DNA of 64,000 nucleotides from Streptomyces tuirus (lineage in GTDB: Bacteria > Actinomycetota > Actinomycetes > Streptomycetales > Streptomycetaceae). The stretch spans positions 6,870,001 to 6,934,000 of the forward strand of contig NZ_AP023439.1 of NCBI RefSeq assembly GCF_014701095.1. Reading direction: 5' to 3'. The position numbers and the translations under genes are program-made. Every line of letters begins with the position of its first letter. Position 1 is the stretch's first letter. The notes under the pieces are model-generated. The model was not told the DNA's origin, did not search any database, and saw only the letters and a program-made list of their open reading frames with translations. Below, one piece after another: positions 9,116 through 17,935 of the stretch.

Positions 9116-9162
9116 CGTCGTATCTCCCTCTGCTTGTTTTCACCGGGACGGGATGACAGCGT

Positions 9163-9187
9163 TCTACTTCAAGTCGACTTGAGGTCA
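9163..9187 (-). promoter_or_regulatory. MerR-type operator/promoter
   Basis: A 14-base perfect palindrome TCAAGTCGACTTGA lies at 9169-9182, and the dyad extends to ACCTCAAGTC/GACTTGAAGT with one mismatch. On the minus strand a TTGACC (-35-like) begins at 9187, and the palindrome then occupies the spacer before a TAGAAC/AACGCT -10 region. A dyad within an elongated promoter spacer is the hallmark of MerR-family activation. It serves the methyltransferase and probably the merR gene too. Confidence 0.65.
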
Positions 9188-9192
9188 AGACA

Positions 9193-9624
9193 ATGACAGA
9201 CCTGGACATAGCGGAGGTGGCGCACCGCGCGGGAGTGCCCGCCTCGACGCTGCGCTTCTACGAGGAGAAGGGGCTGATCTCCTCGACCGGCCGGCGCGGC
9301 ATGCGCCGCCAGTACGATCCCGGGGTGCTGGAGCGGCTGGCGCTGATCGCGCTGGGGCGGACGGCCGGGTTCTCCCTCGACGAGATCGCGCAGATGTTCG
9401 CGCCGGACGGGCGGCCACGCATCGACCGGGACATGCTGTCGGCCAAGGCGGACGAACTGGACCGCACCATCCGCGAACTGGGCGTCCTGCGGGACTCCCT
9501 GCGGCACGCCGCCGCGTGTCCCGCGCCGACCCACCTGGAGTGCTCCACCTTCCGCCGCCTGATCGCCGCGGCGGCGTCCGGCCGGGTGGCGACCCCCGCA
9601 AGGTGGCCTCCCGGGCGCCGTTGA
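9193..9624 (+). CDS. MerR family transcriptional regulator
   Basis: 143 aa. The N-terminal winged helix-turn-helix reads DIAEVAHRAGVPASTLRFYEEKGL, the MerR signature, followed by RRQYDPGVLERLALIALGR and a dimerisation coiled coil at about residues 75-105. The C-terminus holds two cysteines (AACPAPTHLECS), which might ligate metal or respond to redox, but the spacing is not one I can assign to a known sensor. It starts six bases after the dyad it presumably binds, with a GAGG Shine-Dalgarno inside that region. The divergent methyltransferase is its likely target. Confidence 0.85.
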   Translation: MTDLDIAEVAHRAGVPASTLRFYEEKGLISSTGRRGMRRQYDPGVLERLALIALGRTAGFSLDEIAQMFAPDGRPRIDRDMLSAKADELDRTIRELGVLRDSLRHAAACPAPTHLECSTFRRLIAAAASGRVATPARWPPGRR

Positions 9625-9669
9625 CGGGCCACGCGCTCCCGGCCCGGGCGGTCACCGGAGCACCGGCGA

Positions 9670-9684
9670 GAAAAACGTTCCAGG
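9670..9684. promoter_or_regulatory. LacI-type operator candidate upstream of lacI-like gene
   Basis: The core AACGTT (9674-9679) lies in GAAAAACGTTCCAG, about 30 bases before the LacI-family start. The same core occurs at the two other promoters of this locus (14737-14751 and 14847-14875), suggesting autoregulation. Confidence 0.45.
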
Positions 9685-9711
9685 CCCGGTCACGTTATAC
9701 TTGCGGCGCCC

Positions 9712-10779
9712 ATGAAGACCGTCGTCGTGCCTGGTCGCGCGGCCGCAACAGCGAGGGGGGTGGACGCCGTTCCGGCACGCCCCGCCCGCATCCAGGACGT
9801 CGCCGAGGCCGCCGGTGTCTCGGTGTCGACCGTGTCGAACGTGCTCAACCGGCCCGAGCGGGTCAACGCCCGGACCGCCGAGCGCGTCCGCAGCGCCGTG
9901 GCCGCGCTGGACTACGTCCCCCACCCGGGCGCCGCGGGCCTGCGCACCGGACATTCCTCCGCGATCGGGCTGGTGCTGCCCGACGTCACCAACTCCTTCT
10001 ACGCGCGCATCGCCCGGGGCGCCGCCGACGCGGCCTACGACCACGGCTACGCCCTCGTCCTCTGCCACAGCGGCGACGCCCCGGAACGGGAGCAGGGCTA
10101 CTTCAACATGCTCGTCGGGCAGCGGGCCGTGGGAGTCGTCGTCGTACCGCTCAGCGCCGACCCGGGCCGGCTGGCCCGGCTGCGCGAGCGGGGCATCCCG
10201 CTCGTCCTGGCCGACCGCGCCATGCCCGACCGGGAGGGCTGCTCGGCCTCCGTCGACGACATCGCGGGCGGCCGCATCGCCGTACAGCACCTCCTCGACA
10301 GCGGGGCCCGCGACATCCTCGTCGTCAACGGCGAGCGCGGCATACGCCAGTGCGCCGACCGCTACCAGGGCGCCCGGCAGGCGGTGCGCAGCCGCCGCGG
10401 GGCCCGGCTCGACCAGGTCGTCGCCGAGCGGATGACCGTCGCCTACGGCACGGAGATCGCCCGCGGCCTCAAGGACCTGCCCGACGGGGTGTTCTGCACC
10501 AACGACTTCCTCGCCGCGGGTCTGTGCCGGGGCCTGACCGACCGGGGGATGCGCATCCCCGAGGACGTCCAGGTCGTCGGCTACGGCGACCTCGACGTCG
10601 CGACCTCCGGGGCGACGACCCTGACCACGGTCCGCCAGCCCGTCGAGGACCTCGGCCGGGCGGCCGTGGAGATGCTGCTCGACGAGATCGAGGCCCGCGC
10701 CGACCACCTCCACGAGACCCGCGTCTTCGCCCCCGGCCTCGTTCTGCGCGACTCCACCCGGCCGCCCTACGGCGACTGA
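9712..10779 (+). CDS. LacI family transcriptional regulator
   Basis: 355 aa. The LacI helix-turn-helix is IQDVAEAAGVSVSTVSNVLN at about residue 27, after an unusually long N-terminal leader (an internal GTG, at about residue 17, could be the real start). The hinge and a periplasmic-binding-like sensor domain follow (SSAIGLVLPDVTNSFYARIARG ... VVGYGDLDVAT). It should repress sugar genes until an inducer sugar binds. It converges with the GH106-like gene, overlapping its end by 13 bases, and shares AACGTT operator cores with that gene and with the MFS importer. Confidence 0.87.
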   Translation: MKTVVVPGRAAATARGVDAVPARPARIQDVAEAAGVSVSTVSNVLNRPERVNARTAERVRSAVAALDYVPHPGAAGLRTGHSSAIGLVLPDVTNSFYARIARGAADAAYDHGYALVLCHSGDAPEREQGYFNMLVGQRAVGVVVVPLSADPGRLARLRERGIPLVLADRAMPDREGCSASVDDIAGGRIAVQHLLDSGARDILVVNGERGIRQCADRYQGARQAVRSRRGARLDQVVAERMTVAYGTEIARGLKDLPDGVFCTNDFLAAGLCRGLTDRGMRIPEDVQVVGYGDLDVATSGATTLTTVRQPVEDLGRAAVEMLLDEIEARADHLHETRVFAPGLVLRDSTRPPYGD

Positions 10780-13700
10780 CCCCCGCCCGGGATCCGCAGC
10801 GTCACCGGCCCCCACATCCCCGACGGCAGCTGGCACGGGAACGCCCATGCGGTCGGCGTGGCCTCCGCGAGGTACGGCGCCAGCGTGCCCCGGACCGTCA
10901 CCTCCAGCCGGACGGTCCGCCCCGCGGTACCGGGCAACGGGAAGCGGTACGGCGCGCAGAACGCCTCACCGGCGAACTCCCCGTCGACCGACACCTCCAC
11001 ACTGCCCCGCACCCGCCCGAGATCCAGCACGGGGTCGGGCCCGGGTGGCACCTCCATCACGCGCGTGTAGGTCACGCCGCCGCTCCAGCCGCCCAGCCCC
11101 TGCTCACGCCAGTCACCCAGGGCCAGCGGCGCCGGCACGGTCCGCACCCGGACCGGCCCGCGCCAGGCGGAGCCACCCCGCAGCACGGCCGTGGGCTCCG
11201 TGATCACTTCCACCCGGGTCGGTTCCGTAAGCGCCTGACGGAGCATCAACTGAGCGTCCGTCAACGCCAGTTCTGGTCCCACGCCGACGCGCACCCGCGC
11301 GGGCAGCGCCAACGGCAGCTCCAGCGACACCGTTCCGGCCGGCACGGTGAACCGGAAGCGCTGCTGCGACGCCCGGACGTCGTCGGTGGACCGCGACGGC
11401 CGTACGGCGCCGCCGAGCAGCGGGGGCCCGTCGAGCCACGCGGTGTCCGGCAGGGGGTGCGGCCGTACGGCGGCGTGACAGTGCCGCAACTCGCCGCGCC
11501 GGCGCGTGTCCTCGACGGTCCGGCCCCGCCAGCCGCCCGTCGCGGCCTCCCAGCCGGCGCCACTGACCAGGGACGTCACCTCGGACCCCGAAGTCGCCAC
11601 CAGGTCGACGAACACGGCGTCCCGGACATCGGCGGAGTCGGCCACGACCTCCAGCGTGTGCTCGCCCGCCCCGAGCTCCGGCTCATGGCGGAAGAACATC
11701 GGCACGGCACCCCAGTCCGCCGCGTAGTACTCCACCTTCTCCTGCCGCGCCACCACCTCCCCGTCGAGCAGTACGGTCACCGCCGAGGAGGCACCCACGA
11801 CGAGCACCGCCCGCGCCTGACCGGCCGGGACCCGGAGGCGTGCGCGATAGGCGATTCGCCCGTCGGGCCGGACTCCGTCGGGCGGGCGCATGAACCGTGG
11901 CCGGGGCCCGAGCCCGCCCGGCTCGGACAGGCAGAAGAAGCTGCCGAGCGGTGTGCCGGGGGCGGCGGAGATCGTGGAGGGCCGGTCCTGGGCGTTCGAC
12001 AGCTCGTACTCCAGCACATTGAGGCCGCGGGCCACGGTGACCGGGGCGGAGGCAAGGTAGCCGCCGTCGTACGGGCCCAGCGGATCCCCGTTCCACCACA
12101 CCCGCTTGACCGCCTCCGCGCCGATGTGCAGCTCGGCGGGCCCCCGATGGCCGGTCTCCACGATCGCCCGCACCCGGGCGGCCGTGCCGCCGACCGGCAC
12201 CGGGACCCGTACGAACTCCTCGTTCACCAGACCCTTGGTGCCCAGCAGCCCGCTCTGGTCCGGGAGACCACGGCTCGCCGAGTACACGCCGGTCTCCCAC
12301 TCCGAGTCCGGCGGCACGAGGGGCTGTTCACCGGCCAGGACCCGCTCCACGGCCGCGGCGTCCAGCGGTTCCGGAGCCCGGTCGGGCGACACCGGGGGCA
12401 GGACCCGGACCCGGTTGCCGTAGGTGACCCGGATCCGCTCCCAGAGCGTGCCCTCGGTCCACTCCATGGTCCAGATCTGCGGCTCCTCCACGGACGCTCC
12501 CGGGGGCAGCGCGAGATCGCCCCAGGTGTTGTCCATCGTGGGGACCAGCCGGCCGTGCCAGCCCGCCGAGACGTCGACCGTCCGGACCGCGGTCCTCCTC
12601 GCGGAGGAGGCCGGTGCGGGACGGCCCTCCCGCCAGACGACCAGGGCCGCGGGGGCGCCGTCCAGGGGCACGTCGATGGCCGACACGGCACCGTCGCCGG
12701 AGACCGTGACACGGGCGGGGCCGCGGCAGCCGGTCGCCGGGTTCCAGACCTCGGCCTCCGCGACGCACGCCCGGACGGTGACGGACGTGTCGCGGACCGG
12801 CTCGGGCGCGGTTCCGGACGGGCGCAGCGGATGCGCGCCGATCTCGGGGAAGGCCGCCGTGACCAGTGCCACCGCCTCGTTCCCCTGTCGCCGGACGAGC
12901 AGCGGTACATCGCCCGTCGCGTACCCGGCCGCGTCGGCCACCGCCACGGCGGCGGCCTCGGGGTCACCCACCCGTTCCAGCCGGGGATGCGCCAGAAGGG
13001 CCGCCACGACCGCGTCGTCACCGGCCAGGCCCGCTGCCGTCCCCGGCGGACGGCCCACGACCACCACCCGCCCTCCCGCGTCCAGCAGTTCGGACAGCCG
13101 CCGTGCCGTCCCCTCCTCCAGCACGCTCGCCGAGGGCAGCAGCACCGCCCGGTACGCCAGGCCCGCGATGCGCAGGGCGCCGTCGGTGGCCGCGGCGCGC
13201 TGGACCGAGTCGTCGTCGACGACGTCGAAGGAGATGCCGTGCCGGTCCAGGGCGCCGGCATGCGGGGTGAGCCAGTTGTTCGAGCCGCACAGGTCCAGAT
13301 AGTGGCGCTGGGTCTCGTCGGCGTCGGCGTGGCCGTCGCCCAGCCGCCCGTCGCCGAAGTGCCGGACCGGCGCGTCCAGCGGGATCAGCGCCTGCATGGT
13401 GGCGGTCGGATGCAGCACCGCCACGTCGGCCGCGTAGCCGCCCCACGACATGATCGAGCAGGTCCGGGCCACGGCCCGGGAGAAGGCCGGGTACTGCTTC
13501 CAGTAGGGCTGGCGCCAGTCGGTGGACGGCGGCGCCCACTCGAACCAGCCGCCCGCGGTGCCGAAGTAGCTGGCGTGCGGGTTGTACAGGTTGGCGCCGC
13601 TGCGCAGGAACGGCAGCAGCCAGTCGTAGGTGTCCTCCAGCGTGCCGCCCCAGCCGGAGGAGTGGAACGCCTCGATCCACACGCGCTCGTGGCCGTGGAG

Positions 13701-14726
13701 GTGGGCCATGGAGGAGTGCACCTTGGCGTCGCCGTGGTGGTCGCTGCCCGCGGCGCCGTACCAGCGGTGGGTGCGGAAGTAGTCGGTGTAGATCTGCGTG
13801 GACTGGGCCGGGTAGCCCGCGCGGGCGGGATGGCTCTGGTCGCTGCCCAGCAGCAGACCGCGCTCGCGGTGCCAGGCGGCGAGCGGCCGGAACAGGGCCT
13901 CCTCGGTCAGCTGCGCGCGGACCGCGTAGTAGTCGGCGCGGATCTTCCCCTCCGGCGCCCCGGCGTCCGTGCCGAACAGGGCCGGCAGGTGGTCGAGCAG
14001 GTCGTAGCCGCGCCGGGCACGGAACTCCTCGGCGAAACGGTGGCTCCAGGCGTTGGTGCCGGGCAGTTCGTCCTGGAAGCTGCCCGCGATGACGCCGCCG
14101 AGGTACTCGGGCACGCGGCGGTCGTACTCGTGGTGGACGGTGTCCATCAACAGGCCCACGGCATGCGGGTCCAGGTAGTCGAACGCGGTGGGGACGGCGG
14201 TGACGAGCCGCACCTCGGTTCCGTCGGGGGCGGCCGTCCGCCCGTCCGCGTCGAGGCCGAGCCGACGGCCCCGCCGGGAGTACGCGGCCAGCGGCGCCTC
14301 GGCATCCGCCAGGGCGACCGAACCCCGCACGACGCGCACGTCACGGCAGCGCAGCGCGAGGCCGGCCGCCTCGGGGTGACGCCGCGTCACACCGCCCTGC
14401 ACATTGGCCCCGGAGAACCCGATCTGGTCGTAGAACCACAGCCGCGTGCCCAGTTCGGTGGCGATCTCGCAGGCGTCGGAGAAGCGCGCCCACCACTCCT
14501 CGCCGAACCACGCCGGATCGTCGGCCCGGGCCCCGAACGTCGGGCCGGCCGGGGCCAGATTGATGACCACCAGGTTGTGGACCCCGCCCTCCGCGAACGC
14601 CCGCATCTGCCAGGCGAGTCGGTCACGGGTCACCTTCGCCCCCGACCACCACCACAGGGGAGTGGGGCCGAAGTCGCGGGGCGGATCGTCGAACAGTCGC
14701 CGGAGCTCGGGGGAGATCACGGACAC
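10767..14726 (-). CDS. Large glycoside hydrolase, GH106 (alpha-L-rhamnosidase)-like
   Basis: 1319 aa. The N-terminal part has the pattern PTPLWWWSGAKVTRDRLA and AEGGVHNLVVINLAP seen in GH106-type enzymes, with LWFYDQIGFSGANVQGG and a catalytic-barrel region to about residue 550. The C-terminal half has beta-rich, jelly-roll modules, including a galactose-binding-like end (VSVDGEFAGEAF ... PSGMWGPVTLRIP). No signal peptide is visible, so it probably acts on imported oligosaccharides in the cytoplasm. GTG start at 14726 with GGAAGGA before it. An operator CTGAAACGTTTTCAG lies 11 bases upstream. Expected product would be L-rhamnose or a related deoxysugar, which suits the neighbouring isomerase-family gene. 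The family assignment is by eye. Confidence 0.6.
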   Translation of the reverse strand: MSVISPELRRLFDDPPRDFGPTPLWWWSGAKVTRDRLAWQMRAFAEGGVHNLVVINLAPAGPTFGARADDPAWFGEEWWARFSDACEIATELGTRLWFYDQIGFSGANVQGGVTRRHPEAAGLALRCRDVRVVRGSVALADAEAPLAAYSRRGRRLGLDADGRTAAPDGTEVRLVTAVPTAFDYLDPHAVGLLMDTVHHEYDRRVPEYLGGVIAGSFQDELPGTNAWSHRFAEEFRARRGYDLLDHLPALFGTDAGAPEGKIRADYYAVRAQLTEEALFRPLAAWHRERGLLLGSDQSHPARAGYPAQSTQIYTDYFRTHRWYGAAGSDHHGDAKVHSSMAHLHGHERVWIEAFHSSGWGGTLEDTYDWLLPFLRSGANLYNPHASYFGTAGGWFEWAPPSTDWRQPYWKQYPAFSRAVARTCSIMSWGGYAADVAVLHPTATMQALIPLDAPVRHFGDGRLGDGHADADETQRHYLDLCGSNNWLTPHAGALDRHGISFDVVDDDSVQRAAATDGALRIAGLAYRAVLLPSASVLEEGTARRLSELLDAGGRVVVVGRPPGTAAGLAGDDAVVAALLAHPRLERVGDPEAAAVAVADAAGYATGDVPLLVRRQGNEAVALVTAAFPEIGAHPLRPSGTAPEPVRDTSVTVRACVAEAEVWNPATGCRGPARVTVSGDGAVSAIDVPLDGAPAALVVWREGRPAPASSARRTAVRTVDVSAGWHGRLVPTMDNTWGDLALPPGASVEEPQIWTMEWTEGTLWERIRVTYGNRVRVLPPVSPDRAPEPLDAAAVERVLAGEQPLVPPDSEWETGVYSASRGLPDQSGLLGTKGLVNEEFVRVPVPVGGTAARVRAIVETGHRGPAELHIGAEAVKRVWWNGDPLGPYDGGYLASAPVTVARGLNVLEYELSNAQDRPSTISAAPGTPLGSFFCLSEPGGLGPRPRFMRPPDGVRPDGRIAYRARLRVPAGQARAVLVVGASSAVTVLLDGEVVARQEKVEYYAADWGAVPMFFRHEPELGAGEHTLEVVADSADVRDAVFVDLVATSGSEVTSLVSGAGWEAATGGWRGRTVEDTRRRGELRHCHAAVRPHPLPDTAWLDGPPLLGGAVRPSRSTDDVRASQQRFRFTVPAGTVSLELPLALPARVRVGVGPELALTDAQLMLRQALTEPTRVEVITEPTAVLRGGSAWRGPVRVRTVPAPLALGDWREQGLGGWSGGVTYTRVMEVPPGPDPVLDLGRVRGSVEVSVDGEFAGEAFCAPYRFPLPGTAGRTVRLEVTVRGTLAPYLAEATPTAWAFPCQLPSGMWGPVTLRIPGGGQSP

Positions 14727-14736
14727 GGTCCTTCCC

Positions 14737-14751
14737 CTGAAACGTTTTCAG
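14737..14751. promoter_or_regulatory. LacI-type operator at the glycosidase start
   Basis: CTGAAACGTTTTCAG is a near-palindrome centred on AACGTT. It lies directly upstream of the GTG of the glycosidase (minus strand), where a bound LacI-family repressor would block transcription. The best-formed of three such sites in the locus. Confidence 0.6.
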
Positions 14752-14846
14752 GCCGTCCTCACCGTAGGCGAGCTGGGGCGGGCGGTCCATATCCCCGTAC
14801 GGAACCCAGGATTTCGGCGTCATGTCGCCCATGCGTGCACGACACC

Positions 14847-14875
14847 TTGTTGCAACGTTTTTCCCGCCCTATATT
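14847..14875 (+). promoter_or_regulatory. Promoter of the MFS-isomerase operon with embedded operator
   Basis: TTGTTG (14847-14852), a 17-base spacer and TATATT (14870-14875) make a good sigma-70-type promoter. The spacer holds CAACGTTTTT, carrying the same AACGTT core as the other two sites, so a bound repressor would occlude RNA polymerase. The ATG of the MFS gene follows 54 bases after the -10. Confidence 0.6.
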
Positions 14876-14928
14876 CGCAGCGACCAGGCCCCCGGAACCG
14901 CGATGTCACCAGACGACGGAGTCGCATC

Positions 14929-16215
14929 ATGGCCGGTACCCGCCCCATCCCCCCACCGCTCTGGAAGGCCGCCGCCCTGTCGGGCATGGCCTCCTACCTC
15001 GACGCCGGGCTGATCGTGAGCATCTCCGTCAACCTGGCCATCTACCGGGACAGTTACGACATGGGCGTGTGGATGGCCGGGGCGATCAGCGCGATCGTCA
15101 CCGGCTGCATCGCCGTCGGATCCCTCGTCGGCGGACGGCTCGCCGACCTCTTCGGCCGCCGCCGCGTCTACAACTGGGACATCTTCTGCTTCGCGATCGG
15201 CGCCCTCGTCATCACCTTCGCACCGGACGACATCACCCTGCTCGTCGGCGTCCTGGTCGCGGGGCTCGCGGCCGGCGCTGACCTGCCGACGTCGCTGGCC
15301 GTGGTGTCGGACGCCGCACCCGCCTGGGCCCGGGGCAGACTGGTGGCGTTCACGCAGGTCATGTGGATGCTGGGCATCGCTGTCGCCGTCTTCCTCGGCT
15401 TCGTCCTGTCCACCACGGGCATGACCGGAGCCCGGCTCATCACCGGACAACTCGCCGTCGCGGCACTGATCACCTGGGCCCTGAGATCCCGGCTCAAACT
15501 GCCCGACGCGCTGTCGGAGCCGGACACCGGGACCGCGCCGGAGAACAGCTCCCTGAAGAGCGTGTGGACCCGCGCAGCCCTGCTGCCGATGGCCGCGACC
15601 TTCGTCTTCTATGTGACCTGGGGTCTCGGGGCCAACACCTTCGGCCAGTTCGGCACCTATCTGCTCGTCACCGTCAGCGACGCCTCGCAGAGCCTCGCCA
15701 CCGGGATCAACCTGGCCTTCATCCCCGTAGGCGTGCTGCTCACCCTCGCCTTCGTGCGCGTCGCCGACAGCCCCTGGCGCGACCGGCTGTTCCACATGGC
15801 CGCGGTGGTGCAGATCCTCGCCTTCGTCATCGCGTCCCTGACCGCGGGCGCGCTCGTCGGCATGCTCGTCTTCTTCGTGCTCTACCAGCTCTCCCACCCG
15901 TTCGCCGGAGAGACCAACTACAAGGTGTGGTCGCAGCTCACGCTGCCCGCGGACACCCGCGGCACCACCCAGGGCCTGACCTACGCCCTGTCCCGGGGCG
16001 TCTTCGCGGTCGCGGCGTTCTTCACCCCGGCCCTGGCCGACCACAGCCCGTCCGTCCTCCTGTGGACGATCACCGCCTGCATGACCGCGGCGGCGCTCGC
16101 GGGCGTGTTCATCATCCGCGTCCTGGTCCCGCGATCCGCGAGCCCCGCGCGGGACGCGGCGGACCTGCGCGTCCCCAGCACCTGGCCCGCCGGCCTCTCC
16201 GACAAGGAGCACTGA
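14929..16215 (+). CDS. MFS sugar transporter
   Basis: 428 aa with about 12 membrane helices. The loop 2-3 motif reads GGRLADLFGRRRVY (GxxxDxxGRR), and the loop after helix 4 is typical of the sugar-porter branch. It is the first gene of a two-gene unit with the isomerase-family protein, 2 bases downstream, behind a promoter that carries a LacI-type site. I infer uptake of a deoxyhexose or of a short oligosaccharide that the glycosidase then cleaves. The substrate is not proven by sequence. Confidence 0.8.
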   Translation: MAGTRPIPPPLWKAAALSGMASYLDAGLIVSISVNLAIYRDSYDMGVWMAGAISAIVTGCIAVGSLVGGRLADLFGRRRVYNWDIFCFAIGALVITFAPDDITLLVGVLVAGLAAGADLPTSLAVVSDAAPAWARGRLVAFTQVMWMLGIAVAVFLGFVLSTTGMTGARLITGQLAVAALITWALRSRLKLPDALSEPDTGTAPENSSLKSVWTRAALLPMAATFVFYVTWGLGANTFGQFGTYLLVTVSDASQSLATGINLAFIPVGVLLTLAFVRVADSPWRDRLFHMAAVVQILAFVIASLTAGALVGMLVFFVLYQLSHPFAGETNYKVWSQLTLPADTRGTTQGLTYALSRGVFAVAAFFTPALADHSPSVLLWTITACMTAAALAGVFIIRVLVPRSASPARDAADLRVPSTWPAGLSDKEH

Positions 16216-16217
16216 CC

Positions 16218-17681
16218 ATGGCGACGACCACGGACCGCACGGCCGAACCGACCGCCGCCCTGCACGACCTGCTCCCGCCGGTCACCCGGCGCCGCACCCG
16301 GATCGGACTGGTCGCCGGCGGACTGGGCACCTACTGGCCGCAGTTCCCCGGCCTCCTGACGCGGTTGCGGGAATCGGCCGCCCATGTCGCCGGCCGGTTC
16401 CGGGAGATGGACGCGGAGGTGACCGACGCCGGGTTCGTCTCCGACGCCCGGGAAGGCGCCCGCGCCGCCGAGGAGTTGCGCAGGGCCGACTGCGACCTGA
16501 TCGTGCTGTTCCTCACCACGTACCTCACCTCCTCGATGGTGCTGCCGATCGCACAGCGCTCGCACACCCCGGTCCTGGTCGTCGACCTCCAGCCGTCCGA
16601 GAGGATGGACCACGCGACCTTCGGCACCGGGGACTGGCTGGCCTACTGCGCCCAGTGCTCCGTCCCCGAGGTGGGCAACGTCTTCCGCCGTGCCGGCATC
16701 CCCTTCCGCTCGGTCTCGGGCTGGCTGCACCAGGAATCCGCCTGGCGGCGCATCGAGCAGTGGATCCGGGCCGCCCGCGTCCGGGCCGCGCTCCGGCACG
16801 CCCGGCACGGCCTCATGGGGCACGTCTACCCCGGCATGCTCGATGTGCAGACCGATCCGACCCTGCTCGCCACGACGTTCGGCTCGCACGTGGAGGTCCT
16901 GGAGTTCGACGACCTGCGGCACCGCGTGGAGCAGGTGACGGAGGCGGAGACCCGGGAGCGGATGGCGCTCGCCCGGCAGGTGTTCACCCTCGACGAGAGC
17001 GTGGTGGAGGAGGACTTCGCCTGGGGTGCGACCGTGTCCGTCGCCCTGGACCGGCTGGTCGCGGACTTCGGTCTCGACAGCCTCGCCTACTACCACCGCG
17101 GGCTGGACGGCGAACTGCACGAGCGGCTCGCCGCCGGCATGATCCTCGGCGCCTCCCTGCTGACCGCCCGGGGCGTGCCCGCGGCCGGTGAGTACGAACT
17201 GCGCACCTCCGTCGCCCAGTTGGCCTCCCAGAGCGTAGGTGCCGGAGGTTCGTTCACCGAGATCCAGGCCCTCGACTTCGAGGACGGCGTCGTGGAGATG
17301 GGCCATGACGGCCCCGCCCACCTCGCGCTCGGCGCCCGTGACCCGCTGCTGCGCGGCCTCGGCGTCTACCACGGCAAACGCGGCTGGGGCGTGAGCGTCG
17401 AGCTCGACGTCCGGCACGGCCCCGTCACCCTGCTCGGTCTCGGACAGGACGCCGACGGCAGTCTGTCCTTCGTCACCTCCGAGGGCACCGTCGTACCGGG
17501 ACCGCTGCTGGAGATCGGCAACACCACCAGCCGGGTCGACTTCGGCCGCGACCCCGGAGAGTGGGTCGACGCCTGGAGCGCCACGGGCGTCGGCCACCAC
17601 TGGTCCCTCGCGGTCGGCCACCACACCGCCGGCTTCCGGTCGGCCGCGAGTCTGCTGGGCATCGACCACCGGCAGGTCTGA
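16218..17681 (+). CDS. L-fucose/L-arabinose isomerase family protein
   Basis: 487 aa. The protein begins with TRIGLVAGGLGTYWPQFPGLL and continues CDLIVLFLTTYLTSSMVLPIAQRSH-like text (from about residue 90), the FucI/AraA-related fold in which an aldose is converted to a ketose with a bound Mn2+. Acidic and His candidates for metal binding are in FTEIQALDFEDGVVEMGHDGPAH (about residues 350-372, quoted in part: DFEDGVVEMGHDG). Partner of the MFS gene in one transcript. The true substrate could be rhamnose, fucose or arabinose; the GH106-like neighbour favours a 6-deoxysugar. Confidence 0.72.
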   Translation: MATTTDRTAEPTAALHDLLPPVTRRRTRIGLVAGGLGTYWPQFPGLLTRLRESAAHVAGRFREMDAEVTDAGFVSDAREGARAAEELRRADCDLIVLFLTTYLTSSMVLPIAQRSHTPVLVVDLQPSERMDHATFGTGDWLAYCAQCSVPEVGNVFRRAGIPFRSVSGWLHQESAWRRIEQWIRAARVRAALRHARHGLMGHVYPGMLDVQTDPTLLATTFGSHVEVLEFDDLRHRVEQVTEAETRERMALARQVFTLDESVVEEDFAWGATVSVALDRLVADFGLDSLAYYHRGLDGELHERLAAGMILGASLLTARGVPAAGEYELRTSVAQLASQSVGAGGSFTEIQALDFEDGVVEMGHDGPAHLALGARDPLLRGLGVYHGKRGWGVSVELDVRHGPVTLLGLGQDADGSLSFVTSEGTVVPGPLLEIGNTTSRVDFGRDPGEWVDAWSATGVGHHWSLAVGHHTAGFRSAASLLGIDHRQV

Positions 17682-17935
17682 CCCCGGGGGAGCCTCGCCG
17701 AGGATGGGTGTCGTCCCCACCCGGATGTGGGTGCGGGCACCGATGGTGGCGGGCCGGGAGCCCGTGTGAGGCTGGCAGCACCGCCCGAGCCGCCGCGCCG
17801 CATCGTCATGGCCGCAGCCTCGGGATGCGCCGAGAGGCGCACGACGCCGCCCGCCGCACCCCCCTGGAGGAGGAGCCCCTATCCATCCCCGCTCGGTGAA
17901 ACGATCCGCCTGCGCGTCCACGAAGGTGGTGAACC

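Noticed and set aside
9516..15281. Very long plus-strand open frame of about 1900 codons
   Set aside because: It crosses the LacI gene in a wrong frame and runs antisense through the glycosidase. Its composition is Arg/Pro/Gly-rich shadow coding and it carries no motif.
17682..17935. KhtT-like regulatory subunit upstream of the antiporter
   Set aside because: No frame in this gap has a TrkA-C-like pattern, and the only open frame is Arg/Pro-rich.
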